Origin: Streptomyces sp. MMG1121 | Lineage (GTDB): Bacteria; Actinomycetota; Actinomycetes; Streptomycetales; Streptomycetaceae | DNA length: 64,000 nucleotides | NCBI RefSeq assembly: GCF_001280015.1 | Contig: NZ_LGDV01000251.1 | Span: 1 to 64,000, forward strand | Direction: 5' to 3' | Part shown: positions 54,392 through 61,869 of the stretch, in pieces | Layout of the letters: every line of letters starts with the position of its first letter | Position numbering within the stretch: position 1 is the stretch's first letter | Program-made: the position numbers and the translations under genes | Notes under the pieces: generated by a model | The model's input: the letters and a program-made list of their open reading frames with translations, nothing else | Databases searched by the model: none | Told to the model about the DNA's origin: nothing

Positions 54392-55874
54392 CCGCCCTGC
54401 TGCCCTCGGTCACGCACAGCGCGGCCAGCACGAGGAGCGCGCCCTGCACCGGCCAGTCGCCGTAGCGGACGAACGGCGTGATGCCGTGGGCGAGCGGTAC
54501 GTCGTACACGCGGGCCGTGCTCGCATCGCTGCCGAGCCACGGCCCGATCCGCTGCCCGCTCGGCCCGTACACGGCGGAGACGCCGGTGAGGGTCGCGTGC
54601 ACCATGGGACGGCCGGTCTCGGCGGCCCGCAGCGCGCCCAGCGAGGCGTGCTGCTCCGGCGCCCAACTGTCCTGGAACGTCGAGGTGGAGGACTGGCCGA
54701 GCAGGACGTCCGCGCCGTCCTCGGCGAGATGCCGGCTCATGTCCGGGAACGCGGTCTCGAAGCAGATCAGCGGGCCGATCCGCAGCCCGTGCCCGACGTT
54801 CATCACGACCTGCTCGGTGCCGCGCCTGCGGTCCTCGCCGGCCGCCTTGCCGACCGAGGTGGCCCAGCCGAGCAGCGAACGGGCCGGTATGTACTCGCCG
54901 AACGGGACCAGCCGCATCTTGTCGTACCGCTCGTCCGTCAGGCCGTTCGGGCCGACCAGTATCGAACTCTTGTAGATGCCGGGCTTGTCGGAGCGTCGGG
55001 CGTCGACGTTGACCAGCACATCGGCGCCGACCGTGCGGGACAGCGCGGCGATCCGGCGGGCCAGGTCGGGCCGCCGGGCCAGGTCGAAGCCGACGCTGGA
55101 CTCACCCCACACGACCAGGTCGACGTGCTGCCCGGTCAGCTGCCGGGTCAGCTGCTCCTCACGGTCGAACCGCCTGTCCCCACCGTCCATGATCCCGGGC
55201 TGTACGACGGCGATCCGCACCTGTCCGTCGACCTGCGGGCGCGGCGCCCACGCCCACGCGGCCGAGGTCGCGGCGGCCGTGGCGACCAGCGAGGCCACGG
55301 CCGGCACGCGCGCCTCGCGCACCGCGATCAGCACGGCCGCCGCCACGTTCACGGCCACGAGCAGGAAGCTGAGCAGCCAGACGCCGCCGACCGAGGCCAG
55401 CCGCAGGGCCGGGGAGACCTGCCACTGGCTGGCGCCCAGCATGCCCCACGGCCCGCCGAGGCCCTGCCAGGACCGCACCAGCTCCACCATCAGCCAGGCA
55501 GACGGCAGCACCAGCAGCGCCGCGGCAGCCCGGCCCGGCGTGGGCCGCCCGCCGAGGAAACGGCGCACCAGCCAGCCCCAGGGCGCCCACAGCGCGCCCA
55601 GCAGAGCGGCGATCACGAAGAGGAACACGGTCAGGCTCGGCAGCAGCCAGTGGTGCACGGCGAGCAGAAAGCCGAAGCCGCCGCTCCAGCCGTCGTACGC
55701 CGCCCGCCGCCCCGTCGGCGCCGAGCGGGCCAGCAGGATCCAGGGGACCAGCGCGACGTACGCGAACCACCACAGCGACGGAGCGGGGAAGGCCAGCACG
55801 GGCAGGGCGCCGGCGAGCGCGGCGACGCAGGAGCGTCGCCAGGGGGAGGTGAGACAGTGGTCGATCGTCCTCAT
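54309..55874 (-). CDS. lnt: Apolipoprotein N-acyltransferase
   Basis: 521 residues. Six to eight N-terminal membrane helices (to about 210) precede a nitrilase-like extracytoplasmic domain with the Glu-Lys-Cys triad: E258 (VVWGESS), K319 (YDKMRLVPFGEY), C371 (ICFETAFP). It N-acylates lipoproteins at the outer face of the membrane. Streptomyces has two Lnt homologues from memory, and this syntenic one may be Lnt2. It overlaps the convergent Gfo/Idh/MocA gene by 83 nt. Several lipoproteins in this window are potential substrates. Confidence 0.92.
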   Translation of the reverse strand: MRTIDHCLTSPWRRSCVAALAGALPVLAFPAPSLWWFAYVALVPWILLARSAPTGRRAAYDGWSGGFGFLLAVHHWLLPSLTVFLFVIAALLGALWAPWGWLVRRFLGGRPTPGRAAAALLVLPSAWLMVELVRSWQGLGGPWGMLGASQWQVSPALRLASVGGVWLLSFLLVAVNVAAAVLIAVREARVPAVASLVATAAATSAAWAWAPRPQVDGQVRIAVVQPGIMDGGDRRFDREEQLTRQLTGQHVDLVVWGESSVGFDLARRPDLARRIAALSRTVGADVLVNVDARRSDKPGIYKSSILVGPNGLTDERYDKMRLVPFGEYIPARSLLGWATSVGKAAGEDRRRGTEQVVMNVGHGLRIGPLICFETAFPDMSRHLAEDGADVLLGQSSTSTFQDSWAPEQHASLGALRAAETGRPMVHATLTGVSAVYGPSGQRIGPWLGSDASTARVYDVPLAHGITPFVRYGDWPVQGALLVLAALCVTEGSRAVRLRRSGPQPLVPPARTAHESPARPGR

Positions 55875-55965
55875 AGGGACCCTCCCTACCCAGCGCTCAC
55901 CTTCAGTGTGCGCCGGGGGACCGATCCATGACAGAGGGCGTGGAACCGGCGCGGGGCACAGCCTT

Positions 55966-56460
55966 TCAGGGGGTCGGCGCGGCCACGGCTGTCAGCCGGC
56001 GCCACTTCTCGTGTACGACCACCTCGCGCAGGCGCCAGCCCTCCGCGGTCCTCAGCAGCGCGAAGTCGTACCGGCCGCCGCAGACCAGGTCCGGCTCGGC
56101 GGGCCCGCCCTCGGTCGCGAAGCGCATCGGGTTGAGATAGTCGGCCCGGATCCGGGCGGTGTCACCGGTGTCGTGGTCCAGGACACCGAACCGTACCTGG
56201 CGGTTGACGATCAGATGCTGGCGCATGGCGAACAGGGCCAGGTTCTCCGCGAGCCATGCGGCGATCCGGCCCGCGTCGCCCTCGATGCCGCCGGCCGAGC
56301 GGTAGTCGGCGCGCCCGTCCGTCGTGAACAGCCGCCGGTACGCCGCCCAGTCCCCTTCGTCCACCGCCACGGCGTACGCCGTGACCACCTCGTCCACGGC
56401 CAGCCGGTCGATCACGGTCGCGAGCTCCGCACGCTGCGTCATCGGCCAAGTGTTGGGCAT
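55966..56460 (-). CDS. SnoaL-like/NTF2-fold protein
   Basis: 164 residues with the SnoaL_4 pattern: LAVDEVVTAYAVAVDEGDWA, AYRRLFTTDGRADYRSAGGI, FAMRQHLIVNRQV, CGGRYDFALLRTAEGWRLRE and VVVHEKWR. The cone-shaped fold binds small aromatic or steroid-like ligands, but the specific activity is unknown. The start may be MPNTWPM (56460) or MTQRAEL (56442). It is divergent from the DUF4291 gene. Confidence 0.82.
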   Translation of the reverse strand: MPNTWPMTQRAELATVIDRLAVDEVVTAYAVAVDEGDWAAYRRLFTTDGRADYRSAGGIEGDAGRIAAWLAENLALFAMRQHLIVNRQVRFGVLDHDTGDTARIRADYLNPMRFATEGGPAEPDLVCGGRYDFALLRTAEGWRLREVVVHEKWRRLTAVAAPTP

Positions 56461-56534
56461 GGCGGGCGAGGAGCCAAGGGGGTGTGCGGGGTTATTCGGT
56501 GGTGCGGATGCGGCGTACGGCCGAATCTGTGCCC

Positions 56535-57203
56535 ATGAACGATCAGCACGAGGAACGGACCGACGATCGAACCATGGGGTCCGAACCGAAGTTCCGCATC
56601 CGCGCCTGCTACACGGACGCCACGGTCACGGTCTACCAGGCCTACCGCCCGGAGATCGGCCGGCCGGCGGCCCGCACCGGACGCTTTCCGTCCGCCTGGA
56701 AGCGGGACCGGATGACGTGGATCAAGCCGTCCTTCCTGTGGATGATGTACCGCTGCGGCTGGGGCACCAAGGAAGGGCAGGAGACCGTTGTCGCCGTCGA
56801 GATCGACCGCGCCGGCTTCGAGTGGGCCCTGCGGAACGCCTGTCTGTCGCACTACGTGCCGGGACTGCACGCGGACCGGGCTTCCTGGAAGCGGCAGTTG
56901 AGGCAGGCGCCAGCCCGTGTCCAGTGGGATCCCGAGCGAGATCTGCACCACCAGCCGTTGCCCCACCGGTCGTTGCAGCTCGGTCTCGCCGGGGAGGCGG
57001 CGGCTCGGTACGCCGACGAGTGGACCAGGGGCATCGAGGACGTGACGCCACTGGCCACGGAGGTCCACCGGCTGGTGCGGGCGGGCGAACCGGAGCGCGC
57101 CGCCGGGCTGTTGCCTCCGGAGCGGCCGTACCCCGTGGCCGACGGGATGCTCGCGCATCTGCTCGCCCGCCCGGGCGGGCCTGGCCTCAGGCCGCCTCGA
57201 TGA
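56535..57203 (+). CDS. DUF4291 family protein
   Basis: 222 residues. The family signature is RIRACYTDATVTVYQAYRPE, followed by RDRMTWIKPSFLWMMYRCGW, WDPERDLHHQPLPHRSLQLG and the end VHRLVRAGEPERAAGLLPPE. DUF4291 proteins are found across bacteria and fungi with no established activity; the conserved aromatic and histidine residues suggest an enzyme. ATG 56535 (MNDQHEE) is the likely start. Its last 17 bases overlap the 3' end of a convergent 59-codon gene. Confidence 0.88.
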   Translation: MNDQHEERTDDRTMGSEPKFRIRACYTDATVTVYQAYRPEIGRPAARTGRFPSAWKRDRMTWIKPSFLWMMYRCGWGTKEGQETVVAVEIDRAGFEWALRNACLSHYVPGLHADRASWKRQLRQAPARVQWDPERDLHHQPLPHRSLQLGLAGEAAARYADEWTRGIEDVTPLATEVHRLVRAGEPERAAGLLPPERPYPVADGMLAHLLARPGGPGLRPPR

Positions 57204-57366
57204 TCTCCTCGCGGATGGCCGCGGCCCACTCGACCACCAACAGCTCGTACTCCGCGCGCTCTTGGGTCGACAGGGTGCCGCCCGCACGCAGCCAGAGCGC
57301 CCGGATCTGCTCGTTCACCTCGGCGGCGGACCGCACGGAACCAGAGGTCGGGAATTCGGGGGACAT
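57187..57366 (-). CDS. Small conserved-looking protein, 59 residues
   Basis: A 59-residue frame begins MSPEFPTSGSVRSAAEVNEQ, continues IRALWLRAGGTLSTQERAEY and ends ELLVVEWAAAIREEIIEAA. It is largely helical and acidic, with G/C-rich third codon positions. No RBS precedes ATG 57366, but TAGGCT (minus strand, 57374-57379) is placed as a -10 box for a leaderless transcript. Similar short proteins are recalled from Streptomyces. Function unknown. It overlaps the DUF4291 gene by 17 nt. Confidence 0.68.
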   Translation of the reverse strand: MSPEFPTSGSVRSAAEVNEQIRALWLRAGGTLSTQERAEYELLVVEWAAAIREEIIEAA

Positions 57367-57503
57367 GCGGACAGCCTAGGGGCAAGCACTGACACTGCGC
57401 TACCGGGCGGCTACGCAGAACGTATGGGGTTGGTCACCGCCGCCGACGCAATCCGCAGGCCGCGACGGCCTCCATGGCCCGGAGACGCCCGGAACAACCG
57501 CGC

Positions 57504-58379
57504 TCAGCCCGCCGACTCCGCCGCGTGCGGGCTCAGCACGCCCGCCGAGACCAGGGCGATGATGACGATGCCGAGGGCGACGCGGTAGTGGACGAACGGC
57601 ATGAAGCTCTTGTGGGAGATCCACTTCATGAACCACGCGATGACGGCGTATCCCGAGGCGAACGCGATCGCCGTCGCGAACAGGGTCGGCCCCCAGTCCG
57701 CATGGCCCCCGCCCACCGAGTCCTTCACCTCGAACGCGCCCGAGGCGAGCACCGCCGGGATGGCGAGCAGGAAGGAGTAGCGGGCCGCGGCCTCGCGCTT
57801 GTAGCCCATGAACAGGCCGCCGCTGATGGTCGCGCCGGAACGGGAGACACCGGGGATCAGGGCGCAGGCCTGGCACAGGCCGAAGATCAGTCCGTCCTTG
57901 ACGCCCAGGTTCTCCAGGGACTTGCGCTGCTTGGGCGCCCGGTGCCGGCCGCCGGTCTCGTCGCGGGCCGCGAGCCGGTCGGCGACGCCGATGACCAGTC
58001 CGACGACGATCAGCATCGTCGCGGTGATGCGGAGGTCGCGGAACGGGCCCTCGATCTGGTCCTTGAGCGTCACGCCCAGCAGCCCGATCGGGATCGAGCC
58101 GACGATCACCAGCCAGCCCGTCTGCGCGTCGTGGTCCCGGCGCAGCGCCTTGCTGAACAGCGACCGGAACCAGGCCGAGACGATACGGCCGATGTCCTTG
58201 CGGAAGTAGATCAGCACCGCGGTCTCGGTGCCGATCTGCGTGATCGCCGTGAAGGCCGCGCCGGGGTCCTCCCAGCCGGCGAACGCCGCGGTCAGCCGCA
58301 GATGCGCGCTGGAGGAGACGGGCAGGAATTCGGTCAGCCCCTGGACGAGTCCGAGGACGAGGGATTCAAACCAAGACAT
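57504..58379 (-). CDS. uppP: Undecaprenyl-diphosphate phosphatase
   Basis: 291 residues and about eight transmembrane segments. Both signature blocks are present: QGLTEFLPVSSSAH near the N-terminus and PGVSRSGATISGGLFMG in the second half, carrying the catalytic Glu/His/Ser/Arg residues. It recycles C55-PP to C55-P for peptidoglycan and other envelope polymer synthesis and can confer bacitracin tolerance. It stands alone and is transcribed leftward. Confidence 0.94.
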   Translation of the reverse strand: MSWFESLVLGLVQGLTEFLPVSSSAHLRLTAAFAGWEDPGAAFTAITQIGTETAVLIYFRKDIGRIVSAWFRSLFSKALRRDHDAQTGWLVIVGSIPIGLLGVTLKDQIEGPFRDLRITATMLIVVGLVIGVADRLAARDETGGRHRAPKQRKSLENLGVKDGLIFGLCQACALIPGVSRSGATISGGLFMGYKREAAARYSFLLAIPAVLASGAFEVKDSVGGGHADWGPTLFATAIAFASGYAVIAWFMKWISHKSFMPFVHYRVALGIVIIALVSAGVLSPHAAESAG

Positions 58380-58513
58380 GAAGGTAAGGCGTCCAAGTCC
58401 TGTCGGGTAAAGAACTGATCAAATGACGAGGGCAGCGTAGCGGGCCGGGACGACGGCGTGGCACCGGGGTCGAGCCCCGCCCTCGACGGCCATGACGGGA
58501 CGGCGTGCACAGG

Positions 58514-58554
58514 CCGCGGGCCCCGGAGGGGAGGTGACCCTCCGGGGCCCGCGG
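58514..58554. terminator. Strong hairpin terminator
   Basis: A perfect 16-bp stem (58514-58529 with 58539-58554) and a 9-nt loop lie 30 nt beyond the 3' end of the leftward secreted protein gene. Confidence 0.85.
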
Positions 58555-58584
58555 TGAACTGCGGCCCCGCTGTGCGGAGTTGGA

Positions 58585-60813
58585 TCAGCGGGCGGTGTAG
58601 CCGAAACGGCCGCCGGTGGCGGGGAGGCCGCCCTTGCCGGGCTGGTAGGTGGTGATGGCGGCGTTGGTGCCGCCGGCGGTCACGTTGGACAGCGGCAGGG
58701 CGTGCAGCGTGCCGTGGGCGTTCGGGCCGTAGGGCATGCCGACGTAGAGCTGGGTGCCGGTGTAGTGGATGCTCGAGCCGAGCTGCTGGTCGGCGCCTGC
58801 CGGGCCGGGGATGCCGGAGGTGCCGGCCTCGATCCAGCGGTCGCTCGCGCCGGGCGAGCCGAGCAGGGAGAAGGTGGTGACGGCGCCGGACTTGGCGGCG
58901 GTGCCGATCGCCTCGCCCGGTGCGCCGACGGCGAGCTTCATCGTGGCCGCGGTGCCGACCGCGCCGGGCGCGGTGTTGACGGCGGCCAGGGTCTGGCCGA
59001 AGCGGTCGCCGGCCTCGGAGGTGCCGGCGACGTCGTCGGTGGCGGTGCCCGAGCTGTACACGTTCAGCTGGCTGTAGCTGCCGGCCGCGGTGATGCGGAA
59101 GGTGATCACGTTGCCGGTGTCGGTCTTGTTGACGCCGTCGATGTCCAGGTCCTCACCGGGCGAGCCCACCGCGAGGACGGAGTCGGTCGCGGCGGCCGCT
59201 TGGGAGGGGCGGTAGGGGACCATGGCGAGGGACTTGCCGAACTGGTCGCCCGGTTCGGCGCCGCCGGAGACCTTGTCCAGGTCCTGGTCGAGGCCGAACA
59301 GCGGGGTGGGGCGGTTCTCGGAGGTCAGCTTGTGGGAGAAGACCGCCACGTTGCCGGCGCCGGCGTCGGTGCCGATGGCTTCGCCGGGGGCGCCGATCGC
59401 GATGTGGTTGGCGTCGGCCGCGACGGCGCCGCCGAAGTTGTCGTTGGCCTCCACCGCGCCGGGCACGCCCGTGCTGTCCTGGGTGATGCCGACGTTGGCG
59501 GTGGTGATGCCGATGCTGGTGCTGTCGCGCACGTAGAACGCGATGCCCGCCTTGGGTACGGAGCCGATGGCCTCGCCCGGGGCGCCGATCACCAGGAACG
59601 GCTCGCCGGACGCGGTGGTGCCGGCGGCCAGGGCCTGGCCCATGCGGTCACCGGCCTCGGGGGTGGAGGCGGCGATGGACCCGGTGCCGGCCTTCTGCTC
59701 GAAGTGGGTGTCCTTCACCGAGCCGGTGCCGATGCCGCCCGGCGCGCCGTACAGGACGTCGACCATGCCCGCGTCGGTCGCCTTGTCGAGGTCCTCGGAG
59801 GGAGTGCCGACGACCAGGTCGGTGCAGCCGTCCTGGTTGTAGTCGACGGTGTCGACGCTCTCGCCGAACCAGTCGCCGGCCTCGGCCCCGCCGGCCACCC
59901 AGTCCAGGTCCTGGTCGATCGACGCGGTGCCCTTGCCGCCGCCGTAGACGACACGGACGGCACCCGCGCCGTCGTTCCCGCCGACCGCGGCCTTGGGGTC
60001 GGCGATCGCGATGTCCTCGACACCGTCGCAGTCGAAGTCGGTGACGGGAGCCGCCTGAACGGTGGAGTCGATCCAGCCGCCGAGGTCGTCCAGACGGACG
60101 TCGCGGGCGTCGGTACGGGTCTCGGCCCCGTCCTGCCCGAGGCAACCGCCCTGCCAGGAGCGGGTGGTGAGCGACGTCAGTTCATAGCTGCCGCCGGTGG
60201 CGCGCAGCACCGGGGCGCCGGTGTCACCGGCGCACACGGCGGCGCCGTTCTGGCCGGTCATGTCGACGGTCTCGGACTGCACGGCGCCGACCTTGAAGCT
60301 GCCCGTGTGCAGCTTCAGCGGGGCCCACTCGGTCTGCGTGCGGCCGTAGCCCGGCACCGTGAGGGACTCGCCGGTGGCCGGAGCGGTGGTGCCGACCTTG
60401 ACCGGCGTGATCCCGGCGACGGGCCGGCTCAGCCGGGCCAGTACGACGTCGCGGCCGCCGTGGGGCACCAGCTCGACGACCTGGCGGACCTGCCCCGCGC
60501 TGGACGTCAGGTCGGTGCGGCCGATCGTCGCGGTGGTGGCCCTGACCGGCTTGCCCGCGCGGACGGCGGAGCTCTGCTCGGGGTCGTCGGCGAAGCAGCT
60601 CGCGGCGGTGACGACCCACTGCGGGTCGATCAGCGCACCGGTGCAGGCCCGCTCGTCCGAGCCGATGGCGAGGCGGGCGGTGTAGGCGAAGGAGCCGTTG
60701 GCCGCCGTGTCGCCGGTAACGGCGTGGGCGCCGGTGCCGGTGAGCACGCCGGACACGACGGTGGCCGCGAGCAGGGTGCTCGTCAGTGCCACGCGGGGGC
60801 GGAGGTTGGACAC
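58585..60813 (-). CDS. Secreted trypsin-fold protein with FG-GAP propeller, probable pseudoprotease
   Basis: 742 residues. A signal peptide (about 1-31) ends near GTGAHA. Residues 35-260 are an S1 protease domain, followed by seven FG-GAP/integrin-alpha-type repeats (DxDGxxD and IGAPGEAIG blocks) forming a beta-propeller to the end. Of the catalytic triad only Asp122 (RDVVLARL) remains. The His of TAAHC is Ser72 (TAASC), and the Ser of GDSGGP is Thr198 (CAGDTGAPV). The oxyanion region and disulfide cysteines persist. AGGAAA lies 7 nt before GTG 60813. It is likely a secreted binding or scaffold protein. Confidence 0.85.
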   Translation of the reverse strand: MSNLRPRVALTSTLLAATVVSGVLTGTGAHAVTGDTAANGSFAYTARLAIGSDERACTGALIDPQWVVTAASCFADDPEQSSAVRAGKPVRATTATIGRTDLTSSAGQVRQVVELVPHGGRDVVLARLSRPVAGITPVKVGTTAPATGESLTVPGYGRTQTEWAPLKLHTGSFKVGAVQSETVDMTGQNGAAVCAGDTGAPVLRATGGSYELTSLTTRSWQGGCLGQDGAETRTDARDVRLDDLGGWIDSTVQAAPVTDFDCDGVEDIAIADPKAAVGGNDGAGAVRVVYGGGKGTASIDQDLDWVAGGAEAGDWFGESVDTVDYNQDGCTDLVVGTPSEDLDKATDAGMVDVLYGAPGGIGTGSVKDTHFEQKAGTGSIAASTPEAGDRMGQALAAGTTASGEPFLVIGAPGEAIGSVPKAGIAFYVRDSTSIGITTANVGITQDSTGVPGAVEANDNFGGAVAADANHIAIGAPGEAIGTDAGAGNVAVFSHKLTSENRPTPLFGLDQDLDKVSGGAEPGDQFGKSLAMVPYRPSQAAAATDSVLAVGSPGEDLDIDGVNKTDTGNVITFRITAAGSYSQLNVYSSGTATDDVAGTSEAGDRFGQTLAAVNTAPGAVGTAATMKLAVGAPGEAIGTAAKSGAVTTFSLLGSPGASDRWIEAGTSGIPGPAGADQQLGSSIHYTGTQLYVGMPYGPNAHGTLHALPLSNVTAGGTNAAITTYQPGKGGLPATGGRFGYTAR

Positions 60814-61100
60814 GTTGGACTTTCCTGGTGGTTCAAGGGCGTGCAGGCCCGCCGGGGCATGTGCCGTGGTGCGGGCGACGCGTGACGTGTGCGGAGCCGG
60901 TGCGGAACATCGGCCGGAAGACGGACGGCGGGGCGTGGTGCGGGCCGTGACCACGGGCGCCGCGTCTTTCGCGGCGGAGGTCTCTCGGCACGCGGAGGTG
61001 GCGTCCCGGCCGTCGGCGGTCGAGCGGGCTGTGGCGCGCGGCGACCGGGGCCGTGGACCCGCCGGAGCCGAGCTCGTGCCTGCGCTTCCGCGGCCGCGGG

Positions 61101-61601
61101 TCAGCTGTTGACGCGGAGTTCGACGAGGACGGAGCGCTTGGCGGTGCTGCCCGACTCGCCGACGGGCGTGTAGTCGTTCTTGGGCGCGTTGACGACGGTC
61201 TCCTTGCCGTCCGTCGTCAGCGTCGCCTTGACGGGGTGGTCCTCGGTCCAGATGCCGTACGCGTCGGGGAGTTCCATCGTCAGGTGGCCCTGCTTCCCGC
61301 TGACCTTGAAGCAGAAGAACATGTCCGCGGTGCGGGACTCGACCTTGATGTCGTACGCCGCGTCGCAGCCCGTCAGCACGATGTGGCCGTCGCCGCGCTT
61401 GAGGACGATCTTGCGCTCGGCCTGGATCCGGGCGGCGCCGGGGTAGTCGAAGGTCTCGACGGCGGACGGCATGCCGGTGGCGGCCGTCCGCGGCGCGGTC
61501 GGTCCGGAGCCGTCGGCCGACGCGATCGCGACGCATCCGATGGAGCTGACTGTCGCCGCCGTGGCGCCGACCACGAGTGCCTTGACGGCACGGGAAATCA
61601 C
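61101..61601 (-). CDS. Small exported protein of unknown family
   Basis: 166 residues. A signal peptide (AVKALVVGATAATVSSIGCV, AIASA) precedes a mature beta-rich domain (ARIQAERKIVLKRGDGHIVL, TGCDAAYDIKVESRTADMFF, YGIWTEDHPVKATLTTDGKE). Two cysteines, C80 and C98 or so, may form a disulfide. I do not recognise the family. GTG 61601 is preferred over GTG 61604 because GGAAGGAA lies 6 nt upstream. It is upstream of the pseudoprotease gene on the same strand, but the 290-nt gap makes co-transcription uncertain. Confidence 0.72.
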   Translation of the reverse strand: MISRAVKALVVGATAATVSSIGCVAIASADGSGPTAPRTAATGMPSAVETFDYPGAARIQAERKIVLKRGDGHIVLTGCDAAYDIKVESRTADMFFCFKVSGKQGHLTMELPDAYGIWTEDHPVKATLTTDGKETVVNAPKNDYTPVGESGSTAKRSVLVELRVNS

Positions 61602-61869
61602 CACAGATTCCTTCCGATTGGGGAGTTAGGGGGCATCACCACCCTGAAGAGGCCTGTAAGTAAAGCATATGTAAGATGCGGGTGAAGAGACCCCCTCTAT
61701 TCGTTCACGCATCAGTCAAGTTGATGACTGGTCAGCCGCGATGCCACTTCTTGGCTCCGGCGGCGGTTCTCCTGCGTGAACCGCTGTAAACACGAACAGA
61801 ACGGGCAGCCCTGGGTGGGGTGACCGTGATGAGACGAGGAGGGGGCACGAGCAATCGAAGTGGACTCAG

